From Microbacterium sp. zg-B96 (lineage in GTDB: Bacteria > Actinomycetota > Actinomycetes > Actinomycetales > Microbacteriaceae), in assembly GCF_030246865.1 (NCBI RefSeq), contig NZ_CP126738.1, positions 1,860,001 to 1,924,000 on the forward strand: a DNA stretch of 64,000 bases, read 5' to 3'. A program made the translations under genes and the position numbers. This document shows, in pieces, positions 14,325 to 23,601 of the stretch (the first letter of the stretch is position 1; every line of letters begins with the position of its first letter). The notes under the pieces are model-generated. The model did not search any database, was not told where the DNA came from, and was given only the letters and a program-made list of their open reading frames with translations.

Positions 14325-15290
14325 ATGACCCGTTTCGGATACACCCTGATGACCGAGCAGAGCGGCCCCCGCCAGCTCGTCGACTACGCCGTCAAGGCGG
14401 AAGCAGCCGGCTTCGACTTTCTCGTGTCGAGCGACCACTACTCGCCGTGGCTCACGACCCAGGGGCACTCGTCCTACGCGTGGAGCGTGCTGGGCGCCGT
14501 CGCCTATGCGACCTCCCGCGTGGAGATGATGACGTACATCACCTGCCCGACCATGAGGTACCACCCGGCCGTGGTCGCGCAGAAGGCCGCGACGCTCCAG
14601 CTGCTCTCCGAGGGGCGCTTCACGCTGGGCCTCGGCTCGGGCGAGAACCTCAACGAGCACGTGGTCGGTGAAGGCTGGCCCGCAGTGACCGTGCGTCAGG
14701 ACATGCTCGTCGAGGCGATGGAGATCATCCGCGAGCTGCACACCGGAAACCTGGTCACCTACGACGGCCAGTACTTCCGCGTCGACTCCGCCCGCATCTG
14801 GGACTGCCCCGACGGCGGGGTGCCGCTGGGCGTCGCCGTCTCCGGCGAGAAGTCGATCGAGCGCTTCGCCGAACTCGGAGACCACCTCATCGCCGTGGAC
14901 CCCGACCCGGAGCTGATCAAGGGGTGGGATGCCGCCCACCCGGCGGAATCCCGCAAGATCGGACAGATCCCCATCTGCTGGGACCCCGACGGTGACGCCG
15001 CCATCGCGCGTGCACACGACCAGTTCCGGTGGTTCGCCGGCGGGTGGGCGGTCAACGCCGACCTGCCAACACCGGCCGGGTTCGCGGGGGCGACCCAGTT
15101 CGTGCGGCCCGAAGACGTGGCCGAATCGATCGTCTGCGGTCCCGACCTCAATGCGCTCGCCGAGAGCGTGCAGCCGTACATCGACGCCGGTTTCACCGAC
15201 GTCGCGCTCATTCAGGTCGGCGACGAGCAGCAGGACCGCTTCGTCTCGGAGATCGCCGAGCCACTGCTGGAGAAGCTGCGCGCGCTCTGA
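14325..15290 (+). CDS. LLM-class F420-dependent oxidoreductase (TIGR03557-like)
   Basis: A 321-residue TIM-barrel protein similar to F420-dependent glucose-6-phosphate dehydrogenases and the TIGR03557 group: FGYTLMTEQSGPRQLVDYAVKAEAAGFDFLVSSDHYSPW at the N-terminus and LGLGSGENLNEHVVGEGWP around residue 105. Reduction or oxidation with coenzyme F420 is expected, but the carbon substrate is unknown. ATG 14325 has AGGAGG nine bases upstream. It is a distant paralogue of the first gene in the window (shared LGSGExxNEH). Confidence 0.85.
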   Translation: MTRFGYTLMTEQSGPRQLVDYAVKAEAAGFDFLVSSDHYSPWLTTQGHSSYAWSVLGAVAYATSRVEMMTYITCPTMRYHPAVVAQKAATLQLLSEGRFTLGLGSGENLNEHVVGEGWPAVTVRQDMLVEAMEIIRELHTGNLVTYDGQYFRVDSARIWDCPDGGVPLGVAVSGEKSIERFAELGDHLIAVDPDPELIKGWDAAHPAESRKIGQIPICWDPDGDAAIARAHDQFRWFAGGWAVNADLPTPAGFAGATQFVRPEDVAESIVCGPDLNALAESVQPYIDAGFTDVALIQVGDEQQDRFVSEIAEPLLEKLRAL

Positions 15291-15354
15291 CGATCCGCCC
15301 CGGGACGGGATTCTCGCTCTGGACCGCATCACACCGGCGCGGGATGATGACGAC

Positions 15355-15885
15355 ATGTCCAAACGCCGCTCCGAGCCCAGCCCTTCGCCCGTCTCCCGCC
15401 CGACCATCCCCTGGTCGCAGCCCGGCATCCTGGTCGGCGTCGACGGATCCGAGCCGTCGCACGCCGCGCTGAGCTACGCCGCAGACCTCGCACGCAAGCT
15501 CGGGCTCCCCCTGCACGTTCTGGCTGCCTGGGACAACCCGTCGCTGCTGTGGGGCGACCCGTACACCTACTTCGGTGAACCCGAGGTGGACTTCGAAGCC
15601 AACGCCAAGCAGCTGGTCAACGCTGAAATTGCGCGGGTCTTTCCCGACGAGGTCCCCGACTGGGTCACCGCGGCAGCGTGGCCAGGCAGCGCCGCGCGAA
15701 CACTCATCGACGCCTCAGCGGATGCCGAGATGCTCGTCGTCGGCAGTCGCGGTCTTGGTGGCTTCACCGGGCTGCTGCTGGGCTCAGTGAGCAGCGCGTG
15801 CGCGTCCCATGCGCATTGCCCGGTGGTCGTCGTGCGCGACCGCGATCACGTGGCCGACCCCGGTGCGGCTACAGGACGGTCCTGA
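15355..15885 (+). CDS. Universal stress protein (UspA family)
   Basis: A 176-residue single-domain Usp. After a proline/serine-rich tail of about 20 residues, ILVGVDGSEPSHAALSYAADLARKLGLPLHVLAAWD opens the alpha/beta fold. The ATP-binding signature G-2x-G-9x-G-S is complete in GSRGLGGFTGLLLGSVS, followed by CPVVVVRD. It should bind ATP and act in stress or energy-limitation responses. It follows the oxidoreductase by 65 bases on the same strand and may be cotranscribed. Confidence 0.85.
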   Translation: MSKRRSEPSPSPVSRPTIPWSQPGILVGVDGSEPSHAALSYAADLARKLGLPLHVLAAWDNPSLLWGDPYTYFGEPEVDFEANAKQLVNAEIARVFPDEVPDWVTAAAWPGSAARTLIDASADAEMLVVGSRGLGGFTGLLLGSVSSACASHAHCPVVVVRDRDHVADPGAATGRS

Positions 15886-15939
15886 CACATTTTGCACGGC
15901 GACGAGCCGGGCGGGAAAAACCCCACCGGAGCACCATGA

Positions 15940-16821
15940 GTGCATGGGCACAACCCGCCGCACCCCTTCGTTCGACCTGACGCCGTGCTGAGCATCGAGC
16001 AGGCGCTCGTCGTTCAAGGCGACGCAGCGGCCCACAAGGTCGCGGGGCTCCGCACCCCGGCACGCTTCGTCGTTGCGGGCATGCTCGCCGGCGCCTACCT
16101 CGGCATCGGCGTGGTGCTCATGATCAGCGCCGCCGGCCCCCTCACCGCTGCCGGGTCGGGCGCGGGCAAACTCGTCAGCGGCGCCGTCTTCGGCGCGGCG
16201 CTGACCCTCGTGCTGTTCGCGGGCGGGGAGCTTGCCACCTCCAGCATGATGACGCTCCCGCAGGGCGTGCTGATGCGCGTGGTGCGCCCGGTGCGCGCGC
16301 TCGTCGCGCTGCTGGTCACGTTCGCGGCGAACATGGGCGGCGCCGTGGCCTTCTCGGCTCTTATCGCCGGCGCCGGCGTGCTGCACAGCAACCCCGGTGC
16401 TGAGGCGATGCTGGGCGACATTCTCGCCGCGAAGGCACACGAGCTTCCGATGGAGCTGTTCCTGCGCGGCATCCTGTGCAACGTGCTGGTGTGCCTGGCG
16501 ATCTGGATGTGCGCCCGGCTCACTTCGGATGGCCCGAAGATCGCGGTCATCTTGCTGGCGATCCTCGCGTTCGTCGCCTCCGGCTTCGAGCACGTGGTCG
16601 CGAACATGACCACCTACTCACTCGGCATGATGACCGGCGTCGAGCACGCCACGTGGGAGCACTTCGGCGCGAACATGCTGTGGGTGGGCCTGGGCAACCT
16701 CGTCGGCGGTGCGCTGCTGGTGGGCGTCGCGTACTGGTTCATCGGCGGCTCGCCGCGCCGCGCTGTGGTCGCCGACGTGGCAGCTGGTGCGGAGAGGATC
16801 CCCGCCGCCGAGAGCCACTGA
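15940..16821 (+). CDS. Formate/nitrite transporter (FNT) family channel
   Basis: A 293-residue integral membrane protein with six helices. It shows the duplicated FNT half-helix motifs: GAYLGIGVVLMISAAGPL, then LFAGGELATSSMMTLPQGVL, and later GILCNVLVCLAIWMC and SGFEHVVANMTTYSLGMM with the pore histidine. Such pentamers conduct formate, nitrite, hydrosulfide or lactate, and selectivity cannot be read here. GTG 15940 has GGAG eight bases upstream. ATGs at 15936 and 15944 open frames that stop quickly. Confidence 0.85.
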   Translation: MHGHNPPHPFVRPDAVLSIEQALVVQGDAAAHKVAGLRTPARFVVAGMLAGAYLGIGVVLMISAAGPLTAAGSGAGKLVSGAVFGAALTLVLFAGGELATSSMMTLPQGVLMRVVRPVRALVALLVTFAANMGGAVAFSALIAGAGVLHSNPGAEAMLGDILAAKAHELPMELFLRGILCNVLVCLAIWMCARLTSDGPKIAVILLAILAFVASGFEHVVANMTTYSLGMMTGVEHATWEHFGANMLWVGLGNLVGGALLVGVAYWFIGGSPRRAVVADVAAGAERIPAAESH

Positions 16822-16863
16822 GATCGTCGGGCTAACCCCCGGAGGCAGTGTCGCCGGCCCCGC

Positions 16864-16869
16864 TAGACT
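16864..16869 (+). promoter_or_regulatory. -10 box of tRNA-Leu
   Basis: TAGACT ends 10 bases before the mature 5' end of the tRNA, leaving a very short precursor leader. No strong -35 is visible. Confidence 0.45.
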
Positions 16870-16879
16870 GGGGCAACTC

Positions 16880-16961
16880 GCGGGAGTGGTGGAATTGGCA
16901 GACACGCAGGATTTAGGTTCCTGTGCTTTCGGGCGTGTGGGTTCAAGTCCCACCTTCCGCA
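16880..16961 (+). tRNA. tRNA-Leu (anticodon UAG)
   Basis: A complete cloverleaf of 82 bases. The acceptor arm GCGGGAG pairs with CTTCCGC with one G-T wobble. The anticodon stem CAGGA/TCCTG encloses loop TTTAGGT, giving anticodon TAG and reading CUN leucine codons. The variable arm is the long class II type (TGCTTTCGGGCG region), and the T arm GTGGG-TTCAAGT-CCCAC is perfect. The 3' CCA is not encoded. Confidence 0.95.
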
Positions 16962-16966
16962 CGAGT

Positions 16967-16982
16967 GGATGCCGCGGCATCC
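16967..16982. repeat. 16-bp palindrome GGATGCCGCGGCATCC
   Basis: A perfect palindrome made of two facing copies of the over-represented heptamer, six bases after tRNA-Leu. The same 16-mer occurs at 7470-7485. It may act as a small terminator hairpin or simply reflect the genome-wide motif. Confidence 0.6.
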
Positions 16983-17023
16983 GCTGCCATTGACCATGGC
17001 CACGGCCTGACGACGGGACCTCT

Positions 17024-17827
17024 GTGCTCGACCTCGCATTGCAAGCGCCGACCGCTCTGATCCCGTGGCTGGACCCGGAGCAGATCATCACGGCGGCCGG
17101 GCCGTGGGCTCTGCTGGTGGTGTGCTTCATCGTCTTCGCCGAAACCGGGCTGCTCGTCGGCTTCCTGCTGCCCGGCGACACCCTGCTGGTCATCTCCGGC
17201 CTGCTCTCCCACGCTCAGGATTACGCGCCGGAGGGCGTGTTCGGGATCAGCGTCTGGTGGGTTGCGCTGCTGATCGGACTGTCGGCGTTCCTCGGCGGCG
17301 AGGTCGGGTTCTACATCGGCCACAAGGGTGGCCCCGCGATCTTCGAGCGCAAGGAATCGGGCCTGTTCAGCCGCAAGAACGTCGAGCGCACGAACGCGTT
17401 CTTCGAGCGGTTCGGTGGACTGACGATCATCCTGGCCCGGTTCGTCCCGATCGTGCGTACCTTCGCCCCGGTCGCGGCCGGTGTCGGCCACATGCACAAG
17501 GGCAAGTACACGCTCTACAACCTGATCGGCGCCGTGCTCTGGGGCTTCGGCCTGACGATGTTCGGCTACGTCATCGGGTTCATCCCGCCGGTGGCCTGGT
17601 TCGTGCAGGAGTACATCGACCTGATCCTGCTCGCCGCCGTCGGCGGTACCGCACTGATCACGCTGTGGCACTACTTCTCCGAGCGCCACAAGGCCAAGAA
17701 GGCTGCTGCCGCAGGCGAAGACGTCGTGACGGATGCCGCGGAGGCAGACGAACTCGTGCTCGACACGGAGGTGTTCGATCGCGGCCCCGAGGCCGGCGAC
17801 GACACCCCGCCCGCACCGCGCGGCTAA
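17024..17827 (+). CDS. DedA family (SNARE-associated) membrane protein
   Basis: A 267-residue polytopic protein. ETGLLVGFLLPGDTLLVISGLL, GGEVGFYIGHKGGPAIF and FFERFGGLTIILARFVPIVRTFAPVAAGVGHM contain the DedA signatures: the acidic E, the F/Y-x-x-G-R region and the conserved R-F-x-P-x-x-R. DedA proteins are linked to lipid-carrier and phospholipid flipping. The C-terminus has an acidic tail of about 40 residues. GTG 17024 is the start. Its TAA overlaps the ku stop on the opposite strand (CTAA, 17824-17827). Confidence 0.88.
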   Translation: MLDLALQAPTALIPWLDPEQIITAAGPWALLVVCFIVFAETGLLVGFLLPGDTLLVISGLLSHAQDYAPEGVFGISVWWVALLIGLSAFLGGEVGFYIGHKGGPAIFERKESGLFSRKNVERTNAFFERFGGLTIILARFVPIVRTFAPVAAGVGHMHKGKYTLYNLIGAVLWGFGLTMFGYVIGFIPPVAWFVQEYIDLILLAAVGGTALITLWHYFSERHKAKKAAAAGEDVVTDAAEADELVLDTEVFDRGPEAGDDTPPAPRG

Positions 17828-18759
17828 CTGGCCTTCTGCTTCGCCGCGGGCTTCTTCGCGGGGGCCTTCTTCGCCGGTGCCTTGGCTGCGGTCTTCTTCG
17901 CAGGTGCCTTCTTGGCGGGCTTGGCCTCGTCTTCGTCCTCGTCCTTCGCAGCCTTGCTGCCGCCGCCGCGCGCGGCACGGGAGCGCTCGACGCTCGCCCG
18001 CAGGGCGGCCATCAGGTCGATGACCTCACCCCCGGCATCCGCTTCCTCGGTCTCGCCGAACGTCTCGGAGGTGTCCAGCGCGTCGCCCTTCTCGAGCTTC
18101 GCGTCGATGAGGGTGCGCAGCTCCTGCTGGTACTCGTCGGTGAAGTCGGCGGGGTCGAAGTCGCTGGCGAAGCTCTCCACGAGACTCGCCGACAGTTCCA
18201 GCTCCTTCGCCGAGATGCGCACGCTCTCGTCGAGGGCGGGGAACGCGGCCTCGCGCACCTCGTCGGACCACAGCATCGTCTGCAGCACCAGCACGTCCCC
18301 GCGCACGCGCAGGGCGGCAAGCCGGGTCTTCTGTCGCAGCGAGAAGCGTACGATCGCGGTGCGGTCGGTCTGCTCCAGCGTCTTGCGCAGCAGCACGTAG
18401 GCCTTCGGCGACGCGGAGTCCGGCTCGAGGTAGTACGCCTTGTCGAGCGTGAGCAGGTCGATCTGCTCGCTCGGCACGAACTCGACGACGTCGATCTCGC
18501 GGCTGCGCTCTGACGGCAGTGATGCGATGTCTTCCTTGGTCAGTACGACGGTGCGCTCGCCGTCGTCGTAGGCCTTGTCGATGTCGGCGTATGGCACGAC
18601 TTCGCCGTCGACTTCGCAGATGCGCTGATACCGGATGCGTCCGCCGTCGGCATTGTGCACCTGGTGCAGCGGCACATCGTGGTCCTCCGTCGCTGAGTAC
18701 ACCTTCACCGGCACATTCACCAGACCGAAGGTCAGCGCACCCTTCCAGATCGCTCGCAT
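17824..18759 (-). CDS. ku: Ku DNA end-binding protein
   Basis: Ku ring protein that binds double-strand break ends and recruits LigD. It starts MRAIWKGALTFGLVNVPVKVYSATEDHDVPLHQVH, the canonical bacterial Ku N-terminus, so ATG 18759 is preferred (311 residues). An in-frame ATG at 18783 would add eight residues. The core continues through VVEFVPSEQIDLLTLDKAYYLEPD and the LigD-contact region near residue 235. The last 60 residues are Lys/Ala/Pro repeats (KKAPAKK), the DNA-binding tail usual in actinobacterial Ku. Divergent from ligD, so both can share a control region of about 60 bases. Confidence 0.92.
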   Translation of the reverse strand: MRAIWKGALTFGLVNVPVKVYSATEDHDVPLHQVHNADGGRIRYQRICEVDGEVVPYADIDKAYDDGERTVVLTKEDIASLPSERSREIDVVEFVPSEQIDLLTLDKAYYLEPDSASPKAYVLLRKTLEQTDRTAIVRFSLRQKTRLAALRVRGDVLVLQTMLWSDEVREAAFPALDESVRISAKELELSASLVESFASDFDPADFTDEYQQELRTLIDAKLEKGDALDTSETFGETEEADAGGEVIDLMAALRASVERSRAARGGGSKAAKDEDEDEAKPAKKAPAKKTAAKAPAKKAPAKKPAAKQKAS

Positions 18760-18819
18760 CCCACTAGTGAACACCTGTCGCATACGTCACGCCTAGAGGT
18801 TGCGCATTAGCCTCTTGAC

Positions 18820-21240
18820 ATGGCAGGCGAGGGACAACTGGTGCGCATCGACGGTCGTCGGCTGCGTCTGACGAACCTCGACAAGGTGCTCTACCCCGCC
18901 ACCGGCACCACCAAGGGCGAGGTGATCGACTACGTCACCCGCATCGCGCCGTTCATGATCCCCCACATCTCCGGGCGGCCGGTCACTCGCAAGCGCTGGC
19001 CCGAGGGCGTGGACAAGCCGTCGTTCTTCGCGAAGGATCTGGAACGGGGTGCGCCTGACTGGATCAAACGGATGCCGATCGGCCACTCGACCGGAGACAA
19101 GGACTACCCGCTGGTCGGTGACCGGCCGACGCTGGTCTACCTCGCGCAGGTGGCGAGCCTGGAGCTGCACGTGCCGCAGTGGCGGTTCGCGCCCGACGGC
19201 GGGCGCTCCCCCGCCGACCGGATCGTGCTGGATCTCGACCCGGGACCGGGCACCGGGCTGGCGGAGTGCGCCGAGGTCGCGCGGCTGCTGCGCGACATCC
19301 TCACCGGGATGGGACTGGACCCCTACCCGGTCACGAGCGGCAGCAAGGGCATCCACCTGTACGCGGCGCTGCCGGGCACGCAGACCAGTGAGCAGGTGAC
19401 CGGCGTGGCGCGTGAGCTGGCGCGGGCGATCGAGGCCGACCATCCCGATCTCGTGGTGAGCCAGATGGCCAAGGTGCAGCGCACCGGCAAAGTGTTCATC
19501 GACTGGAGCCAGAACAACGGCTCGAAGACCACCATCGCGCCGTATTCGCTGCGTGGGCGCGACGAGCCCACGGTGGCCGCACCGCGCACGTGGGACGAAC
19601 TCGACGACCCCGAGCTGCGGCATCTGCTGTTCACGGAGGTGCTGGCCCGGGCCGAAAGCGACGGCGACCCGTTGGCGTCGCTGGGTTTCCACGCCGGTGG
19701 GCGCGCGTCGGCCGACGGCCCGCTCGCGTCGTACATCGCCAAGCGCACCGCCGGGGTCACCCCCGAGCCGGTGCCGAGCAACGCGCTCGGTGGCCGCGCG
19801 GCATCCGGACTCCCCCGGTTCGTCATCCAGGAGCACCACGCCTCGCGGCTGCACTGGGATCTGCGCCTGGAGCGGGACGGCGTGCTGGCAAGCTGGGCAG
19901 TGCCCAAGGGAGTGCCCGAGACCGCGTCACGCAACCACCTCGCCGTGATGACCGAGGATCACCCGATGGAGTACGCCACGTTCTCGGGCGAGATCCCGCA
20001 CGGCGAGTACGGCGCCGGCACCATGACGATCTGGGACGACGGCGTCTACGAGCTGGAGAAGTGGCGCGACGACGAGATCATCTTCACCCTGCACGGCCAG
20101 CCGGGCGGACCGCTCGGCGACGTGCGGCTCGCGCTGATCCGCACCGACGGGTCGGGCGAGAAGTCGACGTGGCTGCTGCACCGCATGAAGGCCGCTGCCA
20201 CCCCGTCCGCCAAGGCACCGCTCGGGGATGCACCGGTCAGTAACGCGCCGCGGGGCGGATCGCCGGTCGGCGACCTGCGGCCCATGCTCGCGACCTCGGC
20301 GACGCCGGTCCGTGCGCACGAGGCCGCGAACCGCTGGGGCGACCACGCTTGGGCGGAACTGAAGTGGGACGGCATCCGGGCGCTGGGCTCCTGGGACGGC
20401 AAGGCCCTGCAATTGCGCGGGCGCAACGGCACGGACATCACGGCGCGCTACCCCGAACTCACCGCCGAGGCGGCCGCGGTCTTCGGCGACACCCCGATCA
20501 CCGTTGATGGAGAGATCGTCGCCCTCGACGACAGCGGTCGGCCCAGCTTCACGCTGCTGCAGAACCGCATGCACCTCACCGGCGCGCGGGACATCGCGCG
20601 CGAATCCCAGCGCACCCCGACCGCCTGGTACCTGTTCGATGTGATCGCCTACGACGGCATCGATGTCGGCGCCCTGCCGCTGGCCGAGCGGCGCGCGCTG
20701 CTGGAGGCGCTGCCGGTGGCGCCGCCGCGCATCGACACGCCCCCCGTGCTCGACGACCTCGACATCGCGCTGGCCACCGCCCGCCGGCACAGCCTCGAAG
20801 GCGTCGTCGTCAAGGACCCGCAGTCGACCTACCGCCGCGGGCAGCGCTCCGAGCAGTGGCTCAAGGTCAAGCTCACCCACACGCAGGAGGTCGTGATCGG
20901 CGCGATCCGCCCCGGCAAGGGCGGCCGCAGCGGGTCGATCGGCTCGCTGCTGCTGGGCATCCCGGGCCCCGATGGCCTGCAGTACGTCGGCCGCGTCGGC
21001 TCTGGGTTCAGCGACCGCACGATCACGCGGCTGACCGAGACCCTCACGCCGCTGCGCGACACCGTCAATCCGTTCGTAGGCATCCCTCGCGCCGACGCCT
21101 CCGACGCGCTGTGGGTGCGCCCCGAGGTCGTCGCCGAGGTGGAATTCGCCGAGTTCACTCCCGGTGGCACGCTGCGCCACGCGCGGTGGCGCGGGCTGCG
21201 GCCGGACAAGTCCGCCGACGAGGTGACGCGCGAGTCCTGA
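18820..21240 (+). CDS. ligD: LigD multifunctional NHEJ ligase (Pol-PE-Lig)
   Basis: An 806-residue three-domain enzyme. The polymerase/primase domain (about 1-300) has VLDLDPG as the catalytic DxD and VTSGSKGIHLY. The phosphoesterase domain (about 330-470) has EHHASRLHWDLRLE and IPHGEYGAGTM. The ATP-dependent ligase domain (about 485-806) has catalytic Lys515 in ELKWDGIRAL, then GEIVAL and EGVVVKDP. The Pol-PE-Lig order matches mycobacterial LigD. All three active sites look intact. ATG 18820 lies six bases after TAGCCT (18808-18813). Confidence 0.93.
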   Translation: MAGEGQLVRIDGRRLRLTNLDKVLYPATGTTKGEVIDYVTRIAPFMIPHISGRPVTRKRWPEGVDKPSFFAKDLERGAPDWIKRMPIGHSTGDKDYPLVGDRPTLVYLAQVASLELHVPQWRFAPDGGRSPADRIVLDLDPGPGTGLAECAEVARLLRDILTGMGLDPYPVTSGSKGIHLYAALPGTQTSEQVTGVARELARAIEADHPDLVVSQMAKVQRTGKVFIDWSQNNGSKTTIAPYSLRGRDEPTVAAPRTWDELDDPELRHLLFTEVLARAESDGDPLASLGFHAGGRASADGPLASYIAKRTAGVTPEPVPSNALGGRAASGLPRFVIQEHHASRLHWDLRLERDGVLASWAVPKGVPETASRNHLAVMTEDHPMEYATFSGEIPHGEYGAGTMTIWDDGVYELEKWRDDEIIFTLHGQPGGPLGDVRLALIRTDGSGEKSTWLLHRMKAAATPSAKAPLGDAPVSNAPRGGSPVGDLRPMLATSATPVRAHEAANRWGDHAWAELKWDGIRALGSWDGKALQLRGRNGTDITARYPELTAEAAAVFGDTPITVDGEIVALDDSGRPSFTLLQNRMHLTGARDIARESQRTPTAWYLFDVIAYDGIDVGALPLAERRALLEALPVAPPRIDTPPVLDDLDIALATARRHSLEGVVVKDPQSTYRRGQRSEQWLKVKLTHTQEVVIGAIRPGKGGRSGSIGSLLLGIPGPDGLQYVGRVGSGFSDRTITRLTETLTPLRDTVNPFVGIPRADASDALWVRPEVVAEVEFAEFTPGGTLRHARWRGLRPDKSADEVTRES

Positions 21241-21251
21241 GCGGGCTCAGG
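21236..21251. terminator. Small hairpin holding both convergent stop codons
   Basis: CCTGAG-CGGG-CTCAGG is a 6-bp stem with a 4-base loop. The ligD TGA (21238-21240) and the minus-strand stop of the cation-efflux gene (21247-21249) lie in its two arms. It may act as a compact bidirectional terminator, without a U-tract. Confidence 0.45.
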
Positions 21252-22155
21252 CGTGCGCGTCGTGCTCGATGTGCCCGGCCGGCTCCAGCTGGAACGTCGA
21301 ATGCGCGACGTCGAAGTGATCCGACAGGCACTCCTGCAGCCGCGTGAGGATCCCGATGGCCCGCCCATCCGCCAGGCACGCGTCCTCCACGACGACGTGC
21401 GCCATGAACACCGGCGCCCCGCGAGTCAGCTGCCACACATGCACGTCGTGCACGTCGACGACCCCCGGCGTCTCGAGGATGTGGGTGCGGATCTGGGCGA
21501 CCTGCATGCCGCGCGGCACGCTCTCGCCCAGCACGGATGCCACCTCGCGCAGCAGCGAGATCGCTCGCGGCACGATCATCGCGGCGATCAGCAGCGACGC
21601 CACGGCATCCGCCTGCGTCCATCCAGTCAGCACGATGATCACCGCCGCGACGATGACCGCCGCCGAGCCGAGCAGGTCGCCGAGGACTTCGAGGTAGGCG
21701 CCACGCACATTGATGCTGTGCCGCTGCGCCGCGCTCAGCAGCCACAGCGCCACCGCGTTGGCGATGAGGCCCACGATCGCGACGACGAGCATGAGACCGC
21801 CGGCGACCTCGGGCTGCTCAGGGCGCATCAGCCGCTGCACGGCCTCGATCGCGATCCACACCGACAGCGCGATCAGGATCACGGCGTTCGCCAGCGCCCC
21901 CAACACTTCGGCGCGCTGGTAGCCGAAGGTGGAGCGGTCATCGGCGGGCCGGGCGGCCACGGTGCTCGCCACCAGCGCGATCACCAGCGCCGCCGCATCG
22001 GTGAACATGTGTCCGGCGTCGGCCAGCAGCGCCAGCGACCCCGAGAAGATCGCCCCGACCACCTGCGCGACGAGCACGACCGACGTGATCGTCAGCGACA
22101 CCGCCAGCAGGCGCCGGTTGCCGGCGCCCCGGATGCCGGGTGCGTGGTCGTGCAT
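21247..22155 (-). CDS. Cation diffusion facilitator (CDF) efflux protein
   Basis: A 302-residue CDF/ZitB-CzcD-type antiporter that exports Zn2+ or related divalent metals for protons. Six helices are visible. Metal-site residues fall in LLADAGHMFTDAAALVIAL (H-x3-D in helix 2) and in the D-containing helix 5 (GDLLGSAAVIVAAV). The cytoplasmic C-terminal domain has GVVDVHDVHVWQL and DHFDVAHSTFQLE. Both ends are histidine-rich (MHDHAPG; HIEHDAHA). ATG 22155. Confidence 0.88.
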   Translation of the reverse strand: MHDHAPGIRGAGNRRLLAVSLTITSVVLVAQVVGAIFSGSLALLADAGHMFTDAAALVIALVASTVAARPADDRSTFGYQRAEVLGALANAVILIALSVWIAIEAVQRLMRPEQPEVAGGLMLVVAIVGLIANAVALWLLSAAQRHSINVRGAYLEVLGDLLGSAAVIVAAVIIVLTGWTQADAVASLLIAAMIVPRAISLLREVASVLGESVPRGMQVAQIRTHILETPGVVDVHDVHVWQLTRGAPVFMAHVVVEDACLADGRAIGILTRLQECLSDHFDVAHSTFQLEPAGHIEHDAHA

Positions 22156-22228
22156 GATTCCACGGTACGGCGGCGCGGCCGGCGGCGCGCCACGGACGGC
22201 TAGTCGGGAATGAGTCTGGTTCTCAGTT

Positions 22229-22846
22229 TCAGAGGTCGGCCAGCAGCGGCGTGAGCGCGGCGAACGCGCGGGCGCGGTGGGAGGCGGCGTTCTTCTCCCC
22301 CGGTTCCCAGTCGCCGACGGTGCGCTCGGCACCCTCGGGCTGGTCGTCGGGGATGAAGATCGGGTCGTAGCCGAACCCGCCCGCCCCGGAGGCCTCGGTC
22401 GCCAGTCGCCCGGGCCACACGCCCTCGACGACGTGCGAGGGTCCGCCGGGGATCACCAGCGCGATCGTCGACATGAACTGCGCGGTGCGGTGCGGGTCGG
22501 CGATGTCGCTCAGCTGGTCCAGCAGCAACTCGAGGTTTGCGGTGGCATCCTTCGCGTGCCCCGCCCAATACGCGGAGAACACCCCCGGAGCACCGCCGAG
22601 CACGTCCACGCAGAGCCCGGAGTCGTCGGCCAGGGCCGGCAGCCCGGTGTGCGCGGCGGCGGCACGCGCCTTGATCAGCGCGTTCTCGGCGAACGTGACG
22701 CCGTCCTCGATCGGTTCGGGGCCGTCGTAGCCGATGACCTCGATGTCGGGGCGGGTGGCCCGCACGATCGATTGGAATTCCTCGACCTTGTGCGGGTTGT
22801 GGGTCGCCAGAACCACGCGCTGCGGCCGCGAGGTTTCCTCACTCAC
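22229..22846 (-). CDS. rdgB: RdgB/HAM1 non-canonical purine NTP pyrophosphatase
   Basis: A 205-residue housecleaning enzyme that hydrolyses XTP, dITP and ITP to monophosphates. [18 protein letters not shown] at the N-terminus, [24 protein letters not shown] near residue 75, and [13 protein letters not shown] with [10 protein letters not shown] at the end are the family motifs. GTG 22846 overlaps the end of rph by eight bases, giving translational coupling in the rph-rdgB unit, a common actinobacterial pair. Confidence 0.93.
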   Translation of the reverse strand: MSEETSRPQRVVLATHNPHKVEEFQSIVRATRPDIEVIGYDGPEPIEDGVTFAENALIKARAAAAHTGLPALADDSGLCVDVLGGAPGVFSAYWAGHAKDATANLELLLDQLSDIADPHRTAQFMSTIALVIPGGPSHVVEGVWPGRLATEASGAGGFGYDPIFIPDDQPEGAERTVGDWEPGEKNAASHRARAFAALTPLLADL

Positions 22847-23588
22847 CGGCGGCCTCCACGGCCAGGGCGGCGGCCTGCAGGTCGCGCAGGTCGGCGCAGC
22901 CGTTGACGCCGAGTTCCAGCAGGGCATCGAGCTCGCGCTTGTCGAACGGCGCGCCCTCGGCGGTGCCCTGCACCTCGACGAACAGACCACGGCCGGTGAC
23001 GACGACGTTCATGTCGGTCTCGGCGCGCACGTCCTCGACGTAGGCCAGGTCGAGCATCGGCGCACCGTCGATGATGCCCACCGACACGGCGGCGACCGAG
23101 TCGATCAGCACGTCCGAGCGCTGCGCGATGAACTTCTTCTGCTTGCCCCACGCGATCGCGTCGGCCAGAGCGACGTAGGCGCCGGTGATCGCCGCCGTGC
23201 GGGTGCCGCCATCGGCCTGCAGCACGTCGCAGTCGATCACGATCGTGTTCTCACCGAGGGCCTTGGTGTCGACGACCGAACGCAGCGACCGGCCGATCAG
23301 CCGCGAGATCTCGTGGGTGCGTCCGCCGACGCGGCCCTTGATCGACTCGCGGTCGTTGCGGGAGTTGGTGGCGCGGGGCAGCATCGCGTACTCCGCGGTG
23401 ACCCAGCCCTTGCCCTTGCCGGTGAGCCAGCGCGGCACGCCGTTGGTGAACGACGCGGTGCACAGCACCTTGGTGCCGCCGAAGGAGATCAGCGCCGACC
23501 CCTCCGCGTGCGCGCTCCAGCCGCGTTCGATCGTGATGGGGCGCAGCTGGTCGACGGCGCGGCCGTCGGCGCGGGTGATGTCGGTCAT
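22839..23588 (-). CDS. rph: Ribonuclease PH
   Basis: A 249-residue phosphorolytic exoribonuclease that trims tRNA 3' ends. [38 protein letters not shown], the phosphate-binding [59 protein letters not shown] and VDLAYVED-type strand are all present. The length matches the family. ATG 23588. It sits in the murI-rph-rdgB order seen across Actinobacteria and Firmicutes. Confidence 0.95.
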   Translation of the reverse strand: MTDITRADGRAVDQLRPITIERGWSAHAEGSALISFGGTKVLCTASFTNGVPRWLTGKGKGWVTAEYAMLPRATNSRNDRESIKGRVGGRTHEISRLIGRSLRSVVDTKALGENTIVIDCDVLQADGGTRTAAITGAYVALADAIAWGKQKKFIAQRSDVLIDSVAAVSVGIIDGAPMLDLAYVEDVRAETDMNVVVTGRGLFVEVQGTAEGAPFDKRELDALLELGVNGCADLRDLQAAALAVEAAGE

Positions 23589-23601
23589 GTCTCTCCTGAG
23601 T

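Noticed and set aside
17824..18010. Lys/Ala/Pro repeats of Ku as a repeat element or assembly artefact
   Set aside because: This tail is common in actinobacterial Ku.
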